A stretch of DNA of 50,407 bases from Kluyvera sichuanensis (GTDB lineage Bacteria; Pseudomonadota; Gammaproteobacteria; Enterobacterales; Enterobacteriaceae): contig NZ_JABBJF010000034.1 of assembly GCF_014218705.1 (NCBI RefSeq), positions 1-50,407 on the forward strand, read 5' to 3'. Made by a program: the position numbers and the translations under genes. How positions within the stretch are numbered: position 1 is the stretch's first letter; the number at the start of each line of letters is the position of its first letter. Below, one piece after another: positions 29,418 through 39,696 of this stretch. Below the pieces are notes generated by a model. That model worked only from the letters and a program-made list of their open reading frames with translations, did no database searches and was not told the origin of the DNA.

Positions 29418-31247
29418 CTACTCCTCATCATCTCCGTCGACGTGAGCGCGAATCAACGCCAGGAATTCGCGGCCAAAGCGTTCGAGTTTACGCGTGCCCA
29501 CACCGTTGACGCTGAGCATATCGCTTGGGGAGATAGGCATCTGTTCTGCCATTTCAATCAGCGTCGCGTCGTTAAAGACGACGTAAGGCGGGATATTTTC
29601 TTCATCGGCAATGGCTTTACGCAGCTTACGCAGCTTAGCAAACAGCTGCTTGTCGTAGTTACCCACCGCCGCTTTCTGCATCACGCGCGGCTTCAGCGCC
29701 ACAATACGCGGCACCGCAAGCTGCAGCGGCACTTCGCCGCGCAGCACCGGACGGGAAGCGTCGGTCAGCTGTAGCGCCGAATGTTGGGCTATGTTCTGGG
29801 TGACGAAGCCTAAATGAATGAGCTGACGAATGACGCTGACCCAGTGTTCATGGCTTTTGTCGCGCCCCATGCCGTACACCTTGAGCTTATCGTGGCCGAA
29901 CTCGCGAATACGCTGACTGTTGGCACCGCGGATGACCTCGACGACGTAGCCCATCCCAAAGCGCTGATTAACCCGGCCAATGGTAGAGAGCGCAATCTGC
30001 GCGTCCTGCACGCCATCGTACTGCTTCGGTGGGTCGAGGCAGATATCGCAGTTGCCGCACGGCTCCTGACGGCCCTCGCCAAAGTAGTTAAGCAGCACAA
30101 GGCGACGACAGGTCTGCGCTTCGGCAAACGCCCCCATCGCGTTGAGCTTATGCCGCTCGATATCCAGCAGCATGCCCTCTGGCTTTTCTTCCAGGCAGCG
30201 GCGCAGCCACGCCATATCGGCCGGATCGTAAAACAGCATCGCTTCCGCCGGTAGGCCATCGCGCCCGGCGCGGCCGGTTTCCTGATAGTAGGATTCGATA
30301 TTGCGAGGGATGTCGAAGTGCACCACGAAACGGACGTTGGGCTTGTTGATACCCATCCCGAAGGCCACGGTAGCCACCACGATTTGCAGATCGTCACGCT
30401 GGAATTTTTCCTGCACGTCGGCGCGCACGGTGTTTTCCAGCCCGGCATGATACGCCGCTGCGCTGATGCCACGGCTTTGCAGGCGAGCCGCGGTGTCTTC
30501 CACCTTCGCACGGCTATTGCAGTAAATAATGCCGGATTTGCCCCGCTGCTCCTGCACGTAGCGCATCAGCTGATCGAGCGGTTTAAACTTCTCCATCAGC
30601 ATGTAGCGGATATTCGGGCGGTCAAAGCTGCTGATTTGAATCAGCGGGTCATTCAGCCCCAGCAGGCGCACAATGTCGCTACGGGTAGTGTCATCGGCGG
30701 TGGCGGTCAGCGCCATAAACGGCAGCGCGGGGAAGCGCTGACGCAGCTGGCCAAGGGCCGCGTATTCCGGGCGGAAGTCATGCCCCCACTGCGAGATACA
30801 GTGCGCCTCATCCACCGCCAGCATCGCCGGATTCCAGTGCGCCAGATGCTCAAGGAAGTTATCCAGCATCAGACGTTCCGGGGCGATATAGAGCAGGCGA
30901 ATCTGCCCGGTACGGCAGCCGGCCATCACCTCTTGCTGCTGTTCGCGGGTTTGGGTGGAGTTGATACAGGCCGCCGCCACGCCGTTCGCCAGCAGCTGAT
31001 CGACCTGGTCCTTCATCAGCGAGATCAGCGGTGAAACCACCACCGTCAGGCCGTTAAGCACCAGCGCAGGAATCTGATAACACAGCGACTTACCGCCGCC
31101 GGTAGGCATCACGACCAGGCAGTCGCGTCCTTCCAGCACGGTGTCGATAATGGTTTCCTGGCCAGGGCGGAACTGCTGGTAGCCAAAGGTCTCTTGCAAA
31201 ACCTGCTTAGCCAGCGATTCCTGATTTAAAACTTCCGCCTGTGCCAC
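29418..31247 (-). CDS. recQ: RecQ, ATP-dependent DNA helicase
   Basis: 3'-5' superfamily 2 helicase of the RecF recombination pathway. Of 609 residues: Walker [17 protein letters not shown] box [16 protein letters not shown] with the RecQ aromatic loop, motif [12 protein letters not shown], four zinc cysteines ([12 protein letters not shown]...CGNCDIC), a winged helix and a C-terminal HRDC domain (residues about 530-605). The start is GTG at 31247 with GGGG 5 nt upstream. Confidence 0.98.
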   Translation of the reverse strand: MAQAEVLNQESLAKQVLQETFGYQQFRPGQETIIDTVLEGRDCLVVMPTGGGKSLCYQIPALVLNGLTVVVSPLISLMKDQVDQLLANGVAAACINSTQTREQQQEVMAGCRTGQIRLLYIAPERLMLDNFLEHLAHWNPAMLAVDEAHCISQWGHDFRPEYAALGQLRQRFPALPFMALTATADDTTRSDIVRLLGLNDPLIQISSFDRPNIRYMLMEKFKPLDQLMRYVQEQRGKSGIIYCNSRAKVEDTAARLQSRGISAAAYHAGLENTVRADVQEKFQRDDLQIVVATVAFGMGINKPNVRFVVHFDIPRNIESYYQETGRAGRDGLPAEAMLFYDPADMAWLRRCLEEKPEGMLLDIERHKLNAMGAFAEAQTCRRLVLLNYFGEGRQEPCGNCDICLDPPKQYDGVQDAQIALSTIGRVNQRFGMGYVVEVIRGANSQRIREFGHDKLKVYGMGRDKSHEHWVSVIRQLIHLGFVTQNIAQHSALQLTDASRPVLRGEVPLQLAVPRIVALKPRVMQKAAVGNYDKQLFAKLRKLRKAIADEENIPPYVVFNDATLIEMAEQMPISPSDMLSVNGVGTRKLERFGREFLALIRAHVDGDDEE

Positions 31248-31266
31248 ATTGACCCCATTACCGTTA

Positions 31267-31294
31267 AATAAAAACAGGCGCTATTTTCAGCGCC
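31267..31294 (-). terminator. Intrinsic terminator of pldA
   Basis: GGCGCT (31277-31282) pairs with AGCGCC (31289-31294). On the minus strand the stem is followed by TGTTTTTATT. It lies about 70 nt beyond the pldA stop and 20 bp before recQ. Confidence 0.8.
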
Positions 31295-31364
31295 CGCGTG
31301 CCAAACTGCAACGTTTTAGACGAATTCCTTCGGCCATGCTCGCAACAAACCGCAGGAATTGCTC

Positions 31365-32231
31365 TTAAAACAGGTCGTTAAGCATGACCCCAACCCCAAC
31401 GCGAGTCTGGTTAAAGTTATAGTCGATAAGCGATTCGCCGTATCCACTGTACACCTGAGTATAGAGGCGAACGTGCTTAGTGACCGGATAGCTCACACCC
31501 AGTTCCGCGCCGCCGTAGCCGGTGTTCCAGTTATATTGCCCCTGCGCACTGAGCACCGCGTCGCCCAGTTGATAGCCGATTTTCAGCCGGTAATAGCCCA
31601 TATACTTGGTGATATCCGGGTTATCGTCGGTATCGCCAATCACGTACCAGGGCTTCACCTCAACCAGCCAGTTGCCGTTTTGCGCCATCAAACGCGTATA
31701 GAGTCGGTTCCAACTGCGGGAAGTGGGATCTGAGCGGCCGTTGGAATCATGGTTATAGCCCATCTCAACGTCGCGAAGCGTCCAACCTGCGAAGCGATAA
31801 TCGGTAGCAAAGCCGAGGAAAAGCTGCGGCTCATAGTTGGTCTCGCGGAACGGTGAAGACTCATCGCTGTTGGAGAGTTGCCACCAGGAACGCTGGGTAT
31901 AAGACGCTGCCAGTACCGAGTTATCCCCCAGAATGCCGCGCCACAGCGGGAAGGCCAGGCTAAGCTGGAATTTCACCTCATCTTTACGCGCATTCTCGGC
32001 CCAGTCGTAGGAACGAATCGCCTCTTTATTGAGGTCGCTGGTCCAGGTGTAAAGCAGGTAGTTGCTTTCATAGGGGTAGAGCGTGAACGGGTTATCATGC
32101 TCCTGTAGAAGGTTGGCGATAATACTGCCGCGTACTGCCGGTGCATCGTGCACCTCTTTAATTGTCGCTTCCTGTGCCAACGCCGCGACAGGCAGCAGCA
32201 GCGCCAGTAGCCCACTGAGTGAGATCCGCAT
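31365..32231 (-). CDS. pldA: PldA, outer-membrane phospholipase A (OMPLA)
   Basis: Twelve-strand beta-barrel enzyme that removes mislocalised phospholipids from the outer leaflet of the outer membrane. The 288-residue precursor has a signal peptide (MRISLSGLLALLLPVAALA, cut before QEA). The catalytic His and Ser are in GYNHDSNGRSDPTSRSWNR, with the Asn further on in the same segment. It ends with a terminal Phe, as usual for barrel proteins. It is divergent from yigI. Confidence 0.96.
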   Translation of the reverse strand: MRISLSGLLALLLPVAALAQEATIKEVHDAPAVRGSIIANLLQEHDNPFTLYPYESNYLLYTWTSDLNKEAIRSYDWAENARKDEVKFQLSLAFPLWRGILGDNSVLAASYTQRSWWQLSNSDESSPFRETNYEPQLFLGFATDYRFAGWTLRDVEMGYNHDSNGRSDPTSRSWNRLYTRLMAQNGNWLVEVKPWYVIGDTDDNPDITKYMGYYRLKIGYQLGDAVLSAQGQYNWNTGYGGAELGVSYPVTKHVRLYTQVYSGYGESLIDYNFNQTRVGVGVMLNDLF

Positions 32232-32332
32232 CAGTCAACTTCCCCTGAGATATATGCAAATAATGGATAACAAATTGACACGTATTCTACCTGTTTACGC
32301 TGTTCTTGCTCATCAAACCTTTCTGAAAGTAG

Positions 32333-32365
32333 AAATCAACATTCAATCGGCATAAAATCAACATT
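32333..32365. repeat. Tandem 11-bp direct repeat in the pldA-yigI gap
   Basis: AAATCAACATT occurs twice with a 22-bp period (32333-32343 and 32355-32365), two helical turns, 28 bp upstream of the yigI start. The spacing would suit a regulator bound on one face, but no known motif is recognised. Confidence 0.5.
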
Positions 32366-32392
32366 TTATTAACAATGAAATGTAAGGTCATT

Positions 32393-32860
32393 ATGTCTGC
32401 AGAACTCACCGCGGAAGCCGCACTCAAGCTGGTTGGCGAAATCTTTGTCTACCATATGCCGTTCAACCGGGCCCTGAATCTGGAGCTGGATGTCTACGAA
32501 AAGGCGTTAGCACAGCTGAGTTTTAACAACCAGCCGATGATGGTGGGCAACTGGGCGCAAAGCATTCTGCACGGAGGGGTGATCGCCTCGGCACTGGATG
32601 TCGCGGCAGGCCTGGTCTGCGTGGGCAGTACGCTGGCGCGTCATGACACCATCAATGAAGATGAACTGCGCCAGCGCTTGTCAAAGATGGGTACCATCGA
32701 CCTGCGCGTGGACTATCTGCGTCCAGGACGCGGCTCGCGCTTTACCGCCACCAGCACGCTGCTGCGCGCAGGCAATAAGGTTGCCGTTGCCCGCGTTGAA
32801 TTGCACAACGAAGAGAAAACGCATATCGCCAGCGCCACGGCGACTTATATGGTGGGATAA
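32393..32860 (+). CDS. yigI: YigI, acyl-CoA thioesterase (hotdog fold)
   Basis: PaaI/thioesterase-superfamily protein of 155 residues. The hotdog helix region [22 protein letters not shown] carries the typical HGG motif, and the second strand set includes [11 protein letters not shown]. coli YigI has been reported to act on medium- to long-chain acyl-CoA. The ATG at 32393 follows TAAGG and gives the E. coli length; a further ATG six codons upstream lacks a site. Confidence 0.92.
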   Translation: MSAELTAEAALKLVGEIFVYHMPFNRALNLELDVYEKALAQLSFNNQPMMVGNWAQSILHGGVIASALDVAAGLVCVGSTLARHDTINEDELRQRLSKMGTIDLRVDYLRPGRGSRFTATSTLLRAGNKVAVARVELHNEEKTHIASATATYMVG

Positions 32861-32910
32861 CCGCCAGAATCGCGTAAAATTGCGTTACTTTTTCGAAATG
32901 GATGTTTCAC

Positions 32911-33804
32911 ATGGATCCCAAACAAACGCGACAGGGCGTGCTTCTGGCCCTTGCCGCCTATTTCATCTGGGGCATCGCTCCAGCCTACTTCAAGCTGATT
33001 TACTACGTTCCTGCCGATGAGATCCTGACCCACCGCGTTATCTGGTCGTTTTTCTTTATGGTGGCGCTCATTAGCTTTAGCCGCCAATGGCCGCAGGTTA
33101 AAACGCTGCTGAAGACGCCAAAGAAGGTCTTCCTGCTGGCACTGTCGGCGGTGCTGATTGGCGGTAACTGGCTGCTGTTTATCTGGTCGGTCAATAACCA
33201 CCATATGCTGGAGGCAAGCCTCGGCTACTTTATAAACCCGCTGGTGAATATTTTGCTGGGGATGATTTTCATCGGCGAGCGTTTCCGCCGCATGCAATGG
33301 GTTGCCGTCGCGCTGGCGATTTGCGGCGTGTTAGTCCAGCTATGGACCTTTGGCTCGCTGCCAATCATTGCCCTGGGGCTGGCGTTCAGCTTCGCCTTCT
33401 ATGGCCTGGTGCGTAAGAAAATTGCCGTCGATGCCCAGACCGGCATGCTGTTCGAGACGCTCTGGCTGCTGCCGGTAGCAGCGATTTATCTTTTCGGCAT
33501 CGCCGATAGCGCCACCAGCCATATGGGTCAAAATCCGTGGTCGCTGAACCTGCTGCTGATTGCCGCAGGCGTGGTGACCACTATCCCACTGTTGTGCTTT
33601 ACCGGGGCGGCGACCCGCCTGCGTCTGTCAACGCTGGGTTTCTTCCAGTACATCGGCCCAACGCTGATGTTCCTGCTGGCGGTGACGTTCTACGGTGAGG
33701 TGCCGGGCGCAGATAAGATGGTAACCTTTGCCTTTATCTGGGTGGCGCTGGCGATATTCGTGATGGATGCGGTGTATACGCAAAGACGGGCGCGTCGAAG
33801 CTAG
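32911..33804 (+). CDS. rarD: RarD, EamA-family permease
   Basis: Predicted chloramphenicol-sensitive/RarD-type transporter with ten hydrophobic helices in 297 residues. The conserved N-terminus GVLLALAAYFIWGIAPAYFKL and the segment NNHHMLEASLGYFINPLVN match E. coli RarD. The substrate is not established. The ATG at 32911 matches the E. coli start; a second ATG three codons earlier overlaps its GGA site. Confidence 0.92.
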   Translation: MDPKQTRQGVLLALAAYFIWGIAPAYFKLIYYVPADEILTHRVIWSFFFMVALISFSRQWPQVKTLLKTPKKVFLLALSAVLIGGNWLLFIWSVNNHHMLEASLGYFINPLVNILLGMIFIGERFRRMQWVAVALAICGVLVQLWTFGSLPIIALGLAFSFAFYGLVRKKIAVDAQTGMLFETLWLLPVAAIYLFGIADSATSHMGQNPWSLNLLLIAAGVVTTIPLLCFTGAATRLRLSTLGFFQYIGPTLMFLLAVTFYGEVPGADKMVTFAFIWVALAIFVMDAVYTQRRARRS

Positions 33805-33810
33805 AGGATT

Positions 33811-33835
33811 GCCGGATGGCGAAGCGCCATCCGGC
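33811..33835. repeat. REP-like palindrome between rarD and corA
   Basis: GCCGGATGGCG and CGCCATCCGGC form a perfect 11-bp stem with a 3-nt loop in the 38-bp gap between the convergent genes. Sequence and place are those of a REP unit, and it can also protect both 3' ends. Confidence 0.85.
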
Positions 33836-33842
33836 ACGGCTA

Positions 33843-34793
33843 TTACAGCCAGTTCTTGCGCTTAAAGTACAGGTACGGCGCAAGCCCGGCCAGAATCATA
33901 AAGATAATCGCGCCAGGGTAACCAAAGCTCCACTTCAGCTCCGGCATAAACTCAAAGTTCATCCCGTAACTGGAGGCCACCAGCGTCGGCGGCAGGAAGA
34001 CCACGGAGACCACCGAGAAGATCTTGATAATGCGGTTCTGCTCGATGTTGATAAAGCCCATCGCCGCCTGCATCAGGAAGTTAACCTTCTGGAACAGCGA
34101 TTCGTTGTGCGGCAACAGGGATTCGATATCTCGCAGAATCTCCCGTGCCTGCTCCAGCTGGCCTGCCGGCAGACGCGCCTTACGCACGAGGAAGTTCAGC
34201 GCGCGTTGGGTATCCATCAGACACAGGCGAACCTTCCAGCCGATATCTTCCAGTTCCGCTAGCGTCGAGAGCGCTTCGTCGTACTCATCGCCCTGATGCC
34301 CTTCCATAATGACGCGGCTTAGCTTTTCGAGGTCGCTATAGATGTTTTCGATTTCGTCCGCCAGCTGTTCGATCTTGGTTTCGAACAGGTCGAGCAGCAG
34401 TTCGTAGGCGTTACCGTCCGCCATCGCCTGGTTACGCGCACGCATGCGGTAGAGGCGAAATGCCGGCAGCTCACGCTCACGCAGGGTGAACAAACGCCCT
34501 TCGCGGATGGTGAATGCGACGGTGGAGTTACCTGCGTGATCGTCCGCATCTTCATAAAAGAAGAAGGAGTGAATGTGCAGGCCGTCTTCGTCTTCAAAAA
34601 AACGTGCGGATGCTTCGATGTCTTCCAGTTCAGGGCGCGTGGCCAGGTTCTGGCCCAAATCCTTTTGCACACGGTTTCGTTCGTCGTCATCTGGCTCGAC
34701 TAAATCCACCCAAACCGAGCTGGCAAGATGATCGATCTCATCCGCCTCAAGACGCGTTAAACGATTGTTTTCCAGTTGAAATGCGCTCAGCAT
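33843..34793 (-). CDS. corA: CorA, magnesium/cobalt/nickel channel
   Basis: Pentameric inner-membrane Mg2+ channel. Of 316 residues, a long cytoplasmic funnel precedes two C-terminal helices. The signature [11 protein letters not shown] (GMN selectivity motif) follows the first helix, and the basic tail KRKNWL closes the protein. I start at the ATG at 34793 with GGGAG 8 nt upstream. A 38-codon leader ORF lies upstream in the same transcript. Confidence 0.97.
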   Translation of the reverse strand: MLSAFQLENNRLTRLEADEIDHLASSVWVDLVEPDDDERNRVQKDLGQNLATRPELEDIEASARFFEDEDGLHIHSFFFYEDADDHAGNSTVAFTIREGRLFTLRERELPAFRLYRMRARNQAMADGNAYELLLDLFETKIEQLADEIENIYSDLEKLSRVIMEGHQGDEYDEALSTLAELEDIGWKVRLCLMDTQRALNFLVRKARLPAGQLEQAREILRDIESLLPHNESLFQKVNFLMQAAMGFINIEQNRIIKIFSVVSVVFLPPTLVASSYGMNFEFMPELKWSFGYPGAIIFMILAGLAPYLYFKRKNWL

Positions 34794-34865
34794 GACCGGG
34801 ACTCCCAATGCAAAAAATTATCGGACAGCCGGTGGGCACACAGAAACTACAGGGGTTTCAGACCA

Positions 34866-34982
34866 TTAAACAGCCTGACTCAATGCGACGGGAAATACGA
34901 GTCGCTGACAACCGCTAAGGCTATCAGCATAAGAGGATAGCCTTAGGAGTTGTTCCTGAATGACAGGAAGGTGAGCCAGCAT
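34866..34982 (-). CDS. corL: CorL, corA leader peptide
   Basis: A 38-codon ORF in the corA 5' leader, starting MLAHLPVIQEQLL and ending VALSQAV, with the stop 72 nt before the corA start. A 9-bp stem (AAGGCTATC 34917-34925 / GATAGCCTT 34936-34944) falls inside the coding part. In Salmonella, translation of the corL leader peptide controls whether Rho terminates transcription before corA. The ORF has only a weak ribosome binding site. I recognise it from position, length and the hairpin; the sequence also fits my recollection of the enterobacterial peptide. Confidence 0.75.
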   Translation of the reverse strand: MLAHLPVIQEQLLRLSSYADSLSGCQRLVFPVALSQAV

Positions 34983-35030
34983 CTACTGGGTGTGTCCAAG
35001 GCTTTGTCCTCTTAGCGTAATCGTGCGCGC

Positions 35031-35059
35031 ATGTTACGCCAGCAAAAAAACGCCGTCAA
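35031..35059 (-). promoter_or_regulatory. corA promoter
   Basis: Minus-strand TTGACG (35054-35059) and TAACAT (35031-35036) are exactly 17 bp apart. A start near 35024 gives a leader of about 230 nt containing corL. The remaining gap to uvrD (35060-35146) is A/T-rich and shows nothing else. Confidence 0.7.
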
Positions 35060-35146
35060 CACGCAACGAAACGCTAAGTTAGATTAATTACCTTCTCTTT
35101 ATTAAGGCTAGCAGAAGGTGACAAAAATGTTATGTTTTTCTGAATG

Positions 35147-37309
35147 TTATACGTTTTCTAACCTGGCGTAAGCGGCCACCAGCCATTTAATTCCTTGCCC
35201 CTGGAAAGCGACCTGCAGTCGGCTATGTTCACCGCTGCCTTCCAGGTTGACGATGGTGCCTTCACCAAACTTAGCATGGCGTACACGCTGGCCAAGCTTA
35301 TAGCCGGTGTCGTTCTCCGCCATTGGCGTGCCCATTCGCTGATGGCTGACCGGGCGACTGACCGTCGCGCGCAGACGAACCTCTTCGACACAGGCTTCCG
35401 GCAGCTCGCCGATAAAGCGCGACGGGCGATGGTAAACCTCTTTGCCGTACAGGCGACGGGTTTCGGCGTAGGTCAGCGTTAGCTTCTGCATTGCACGGGT
35501 GACGCCGACGTAGGCCAGGCGGCGCTCTTCTTCCAGACGCCCGCCTTCATCCAGCGACATCTGGCTTGGGAACATCCCCTCTTCCATGCCGACGATAAAC
35601 ACCTGCGGGAATTCCAGGCCTTTCGCCGAGTGCAGGGTCATCAACTGCACCGCGTCCTGCCAGGTATCTGCCTGGCCTTCCCCGGCTTCCAGCGCCGCGT
35701 GGGAGAGGAACGCCTGCAGCGGCATTAAATCTTCATCTTCTTCGTTGTAGCTGAACTGGCGCGTTGCCGTGACCAGTTCGTCTAAGTTCTCGATTCGCGT
35801 CTGGCCCTTCTCGCCTTTTTCCTGCTCGTACATCATGCGCAGGCCAGAGTCTTTCACCACACGGTCGGTCTGCACGTGCAGCGGCATATCGGCCGTTTCC
35901 TGCGCCAGTGCGTCAATCAGCTCCATAAAGCGTTGCAGCGCGCTTGCCGCACGACCGGCAAGGGCTTTCTCCTGCAGCAGCTCACGGCAGGCCTGCCACA
36001 GCGTCAGTTGACGGTCACGCGAGGTCTGGCGTACCACGTCCAGCGTGCGATCGCCGATGCCGCGGGTTGGCGTGTTCACCACGCGCTCAAACGCGGCGTC
36101 GTCATTACGGTTAGCTATCAGGCGCAGATAGGAGAGCGCGTCTTTGATTTCCTGACGTTCGAAGAAGCGCATACCGCCGTAGATTCGGTACGGCATGCTG
36201 GCCTGCAGCAGCGCCTCTTCCAGCACGCGTGATTGGGCGTTGCTGCGGTAGAGGATGGCGCATTGCGTCAGCGCGCCGCCGTTGTCCTGCCAGGTCTTGA
36301 TGCGGTTCACCACAAAGCGCGCTTCATCGAGTTCGTTAAACGCGCAGTAGAGTGAAATCGGTTCGCCGTCGGCGCCGTCGGTCCACAGCTTTTTGCCCAG
36401 GCGCCCGTTGTTGTTTTCAATCAGGGCGTTCGCGGCGCTGAGGATATTGCTGGTTGAACGGTAGTTCTGCTCCAGACGGATGGTTTCTGCACCGGGGAAA
36501 TCGTTGAGGAAGCGCTGGATGTTCTCCACCTGCGCCCCGCGCCAGCCGTAGATCGACTGGTCGTCATCGCCCACGATCATCACCTTGCCAGTGTCACCCG
36601 CCAGCAGGCGGATCCAGGCGTACTGAATGTTGTTGGTATCCTGGAATTCGTCCACCAGGATATTGGTAAAACGTTCACGATAGTGCTGAAGGATATGCGG
36701 TTTGTTGAGCCACAGCTCATGAGCGCGCAGCAGCAGCTCGGCGAAGTCCACCAGCCCCGCGCGGTCACACGCTTCCTGGTAGGCTTGGTAGACCTTCTGC
36801 CAGGTCTGCTCAACCGGGTTACCGTAGCTTTGCAGATGGTGAGGGCGCAGCCCTTCATCTTTCTGGCTGTTGATAAACCACATTGCCTGGCGCGGCGGCC
36901 ACTGTTTCTCGTCGAGGTTCATCGCCTTGATCAGGCGCTTCAGCAGGCGCAGCTGGTCTTCGCTATCGAGGATCTGGAAATCCTGCGGCAGATTGGCGTC
37001 CAGGTGGTGCGCACGCAGCAAACGGTGCGCCAACCCGTGGAAGGTCCCGACCCACATGCCGCCCTGCGACGTGCCCATCAGCTCAGCGATACGGTGGCGC
37101 ATCTCCGCCGCCGCTTTGTTGGTAAAGGTGACCGCCATGATGGAGTACGGCGAGCAGTTTTCGACGCTTTGCAGCCAGGCAATACGGTGCACCAGCACGC
37201 GCGTTTTGCCGCTGCCTGCCCCGGCGAGCACCAGCATATTGGTCCGCTCCGCCGCGACGGCTTCGCGCTGTTTATCGTTGAGGCTGTCGAGCAGGTAAGA
37301 AACGTCCAT
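35147..37309 (-). CDS. uvrD: UvrD, DNA helicase II
   Basis: 3'-5' superfamily 1 helicase for nucleotide excision and mismatch repair. Of 720 residues: Walker A LAGAGSGKTRVL, motif II VDEFQDTNNIQY, motif III GDDDQSIYGWRGA, and motifs V/VI LMTLHSAKGLEFPQVF and YVGVTRAM; the C-terminal Tudor-like domain binds RNA polymerase. I chose the ATG at 37309, six codons inside the longest frame, because it gives the E. coli protein. A LexA box and promoter lie upstream. Confidence 0.98.
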   Translation of the reverse strand: MDVSYLLDSLNDKQREAVAAERTNMLVLAGAGSGKTRVLVHRIAWLQSVENCSPYSIMAVTFTNKAAAEMRHRIAELMGTSQGGMWVGTFHGLAHRLLRAHHLDANLPQDFQILDSEDQLRLLKRLIKAMNLDEKQWPPRQAMWFINSQKDEGLRPHHLQSYGNPVEQTWQKVYQAYQEACDRAGLVDFAELLLRAHELWLNKPHILQHYRERFTNILVDEFQDTNNIQYAWIRLLAGDTGKVMIVGDDDQSIYGWRGAQVENIQRFLNDFPGAETIRLEQNYRSTSNILSAANALIENNNGRLGKKLWTDGADGEPISLYCAFNELDEARFVVNRIKTWQDNGGALTQCAILYRSNAQSRVLEEALLQASMPYRIYGGMRFFERQEIKDALSYLRLIANRNDDAAFERVVNTPTRGIGDRTLDVVRQTSRDRQLTLWQACRELLQEKALAGRAASALQRFMELIDALAQETADMPLHVQTDRVVKDSGLRMMYEQEKGEKGQTRIENLDELVTATRQFSYNEEDEDLMPLQAFLSHAALEAGEGQADTWQDAVQLMTLHSAKGLEFPQVFIVGMEEGMFPSQMSLDEGGRLEEERRLAYVGVTRAMQKLTLTYAETRRLYGKEVYHRPSRFIGELPEACVEEVRLRATVSRPVSHQRMGTPMAENDTGYKLGQRVRHAKFGEGTIVNLEGSGEHSRLQVAFQGQGIKWLVAAYARLENV

Positions 37310-37345
37310 TGGCACCGCCGGAATCAACAGGGCCCAGTGGGACCC

Positions 37346-37361
37346 CTGGGAATTTATACAG
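37346..37361 (-). promoter_or_regulatory. LexA (SOS) box of uvrD
   Basis: On the minus strand CTGTATAAATTCCCAG has the CTG-N10-CAG frame and the TATA-rich left half of a LexA site. It is close to the E. coli uvrD box and sits just after the inferred transcription start. The right half is degenerate, so repression should be moderate. A C/G-rich repeat (CCCAG...CTGGG) follows in the leader, where E. coli uvrD has been reported to be attenuated. Confidence 0.85.
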
Positions 37362-37372
37362 AGTTGCTTACG

Positions 37373-37400
37373 ATTATATCAGCGAGGTCAGAGATGCCAA
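37373..37400 (-). promoter_or_regulatory. uvrD promoter
   Basis: Minus-strand -35 TTGGCA (37395-37400) and -10 TATAAT (37373-37378) are 16 bp apart, giving a start near 37366. Both boxes lie inside the 3' end of yigB. Confidence 0.7.
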
Positions 37401-38090
37401 CCGGGAAATCTCGACATGCGGCAACAAACGGCAGTCTGCAGTTTGCATCAGGTCGGCATTTTCCGGTTTGACCCAGCAGGCCTGCATGCCGCAGCGAATC
37501 GCGCCTGCCACGTCGGTGGTCAGGTCATCGCCCACGTGCAGAATCTCGCCGAGCGGTACGTTGAGCTTGTCGGCCGCCAGATGGTACATATCGGCAAACG
37601 GCTTCGAGCGCCCGTCCGGGCCGGCGCGCAGCACGAACTGGAAGTAGTCGCTCAGGCCGAACAACTCCGGCTGAGCGTTACCGTTGGTGATCGCCACCAG
37701 CGGCCATTTTTGGCCCAGTTTCGCCAGCGTGTCGTGGGTTTCCTGCGGCACATCAATCCGGCTACGCCACTGGGCGAAATTCGCCATCGCCGCATCGGCA
37801 CCCGCTTTGGCTTCCTGAACCGTCAGCCCAAGCTGACGCATACCAGACTCCAGCGCGCGCCAGCGCCACTCGGTGACGTCGTGGTAAATTTCTGGCTCCG
37901 TCTTTAACAACGCATCACGCCACTGCTGCAGCGTACGAGCATCGAAGTTCGCCAGCGCCGGATGGTAGCCGCGCACAAAGGTCAGCGACTCCTGCATCGT
38001 TCGGTCAATCACCGGGCGGTTATCGTAAAGGGTGTCATCAAGGTCAAACGTCAGCGCAGCGATAGCGCCCAACGGCCGATAAAAACGCAT
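37374..38090 (-). CDS. yigB: YigB, HAD-family FMN / riboflavin-pathway phosphatase
   Basis: The 238-residue HAD phosphatase has motif [14 protein letters not shown] (residues 11-23), motif [11 protein letters not shown] and motif [20 protein letters not shown]. coli YigB dephosphorylates FMN and the pyrimidine intermediate of riboflavin synthesis. Its start overlaps the xerC stop by one base (TAATG), so it ends the lptM-dapF-yigA-xerC-yigB cluster. Confidence 0.94.
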   Translation of the reverse strand: MRFYRPLGAIAALTFDLDDTLYDNRPVIDRTMQESLTFVRGYHPALANFDARTLQQWRDALLKTEPEIYHDVTEWRWRALESGMRQLGLTVQEAKAGADAAMANFAQWRSRIDVPQETHDTLAKLGQKWPLVAITNGNAQPELFGLSDYFQFVLRAGPDGRSKPFADMYHLAADKLNVPLGEILHVGDDLTTDVAGAIRCGMQACWVKPENADLMQTADCRLLPHVEISRLASLTSLI

Positions 38091-38992
38091 TATTTCTCCC
38101 GTTTGGCGCGCGGATGCGCCGCATCGTACACCGAGGCAAGGTGTTGAAAATCAAGGTGGGTATAGATTTGGGTGGTCGACAGGTTGGCGTGGCCCAGTAG
38201 TTCCTGCACACCGCGCAGGTCACCGCTCGACTCGAGCATATGGGTAGCAAACGAGTGGCGCAGCTTGTGAGGGTTCACGTGGCTATTCAGCCCCTGCTTG
38301 ATACCCCATTCGGCAAAGCGCTTTTGCACATTTCGCGCCGAAATCCGTTTGCCAAGCTTCGAGAGAAACAGCGCATCCTCGTCGCTGCCGAACAGTCCAC
38401 GCAGGTCGAGCCAGTGCTCAATCCACGCCACGGCATTGCGGCCAATCGGCAGGCGACGCTCTTTGCTGCCTTTCCCCATCACCCACACTTCACCGGTATC
38501 GAGATCCAGATGTTTAATATCCAGATTCACCAGTTCAGAAAGACGTAGCCCCGCGCCGTACATCACCTCCAGCATGGCGCGATCGCGCACCGCCAGCGGG
38601 TCATTGAGATCGATATCCAGCAGACGGTTAACGTCATCAACGTCGATATTTTTTGGCAGATGGCGCGGCGCTTTCGGCGCGGCGATACCTTTTGCCGGGT
38701 TAGCCGGAAGCTCGCCCTGACTCACCATCCAGTCAAAGAAGCTGCGCAGCGCCGACAGGCGTAACGCCAGACTGGCGGCACCCAGCCCTTTGCGGCGGCT
38801 GCGGGTCGCCACGCTGCGCACCATCGCAGCATCACATTGTTGCCAATTCTGCAGGCCCATCCCTTCGACCAGTTCAATAATGGCATCAAGCTGACGCTGA
38901 TAGTTGAGGAGCGTGATGGGGCTAAGCTGGCGCTCTACGCCCAGATAGCGCAGAAAGCGGGTAACGGCTGGCCCTAGCCCGGTACCGGTCAT
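38090..38992 (-). CDS. xerC: XerC, site-specific tyrosine recombinase
   Basis: With XerD it resolves chromosome dimers at dif, and plasmid multimers. Of 300 residues, the N-terminal core-binding SAM-like domain (about 10-95) precedes the catalytic domain. Catalytic residues read as Arg in [10 protein letters not shown], Lys in [10 protein letters not shown], His/Arg in [12 protein letters not shown], His in [10 protein letters not shown] and the nucleophile Tyr in QIYTHLDF. It overlaps yigA by 4 bp. Confidence 0.97.
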   Translation of the reverse strand: MTGTGLGPAVTRFLRYLGVERQLSPITLLNYQRQLDAIIELVEGMGLQNWQQCDAAMVRSVATRSRRKGLGAASLALRLSALRSFFDWMVSQGELPANPAKGIAAPKAPRHLPKNIDVDDVNRLLDIDLNDPLAVRDRAMLEVMYGAGLRLSELVNLDIKHLDLDTGEVWVMGKGSKERRLPIGRNAVAWIEHWLDLRGLFGSDEDALFLSKLGKRISARNVQKRFAEWGIKQGLNSHVNPHKLRHSFATHMLESSGDLRGVQELLGHANLSTTQIYTHLDFQHLASVYDAAHPRAKREK

Positions 38993-39696
38993 ACGCGCTC
39001 GATCCAGCGTTCCAGCAGGCCCGGCAGCATCAGGGCGATTTCCTGCAGCAGCTGTGTGCCCTGCCCCGGCTGATAGTGGTGCGGGTCGCGGCTGCTAAAG
39101 AGGATCACGCCTAAATCGCCATCGCTGCCCATCATCGACATCGCCACCGACCCTACGGCTTTCGCCTCAGGAAGCACCAGCAGCAGTTCAGGGCCGTTAA
39201 GGGGGCCAAGATAGTGATTGGCCTGACCTAAGCGCTGAATGCGCAGCGGCTCAAAAGCCTGACGGGAGAGCACCAGATCGGTATGTCTGGAAGGTGCGCC
39301 AAGACGCCAGCGGTCGGAGAACAGCCGCAGCGATGCGCCTGCCAGCCCCAGCTCACGCGCCCAGCGATGGAAGCGCAGCAGGAGATCGTCCAGACTTTCC
39401 GCGCAGGCCAGCCGGTTTTGTAGATGCAACAGGCGGTAAAACAGGCTTTCGTTCGCCGTCGCCTGTTCCATAAGCTGGCTCATGTTCTCTTCCAGCATGG
39501 CAATGTAGTTGCGCGAACGCGCCATGTGCCACTCCACCAGAGAGACCATGCCCCGCACCGGGTGCGGGACGCGCATTTGCTCAACCACTGCGGCATTACG
39601 AATAAAGAATTCAGGATGTTGCAACAGATAATCCACGACCGCGCCGTCATTCAGCGTAGTGAGAGCGTCCTGCTGTTCTTCCCCGACGTGTTTCAT
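38989..39696 (-). CDS. yigA: YigA, DUF484 (GAF-like) protein
   Basis: A 235-residue DUF484 protein with the conserved start [26 protein letters not shown] and a GAF-like C-terminal half (about residues 85-225). No function is firmly assigned. It overlaps dapF and xerC by ATGA junctions, so it is cotranslated with them. Confidence 0.9.
   Translation of the reverse strand: MKHVGEEQQDALTTLNDGAVVDYLLQHPEFFIRNAAVVEQMRVPHPVRGMVSLVEWHMARSRNYIAMLEENMSQLMEQATANESLFYRLLHLQNRLACAESLDDLLLRFHRWARELGLAGASLRLFSDRWRLGAPSRHTDLVLSRQAFEPLRIQRLGQANHYLGPLNGPELLLVLPEAKAVGSVAMSMMGSDGDLGVILFSSRDPHHYQPGQGTQLLQEIALMLPGLLERWIERV

Noticed and set aside
37321..37361. Strong intrinsic terminator in the uvrD leader
   Set aside because: The C/G-rich repeat resembles an attenuator and one is reported for E. 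coli uvrD, but there is no U-tract here, so only a remark was made.
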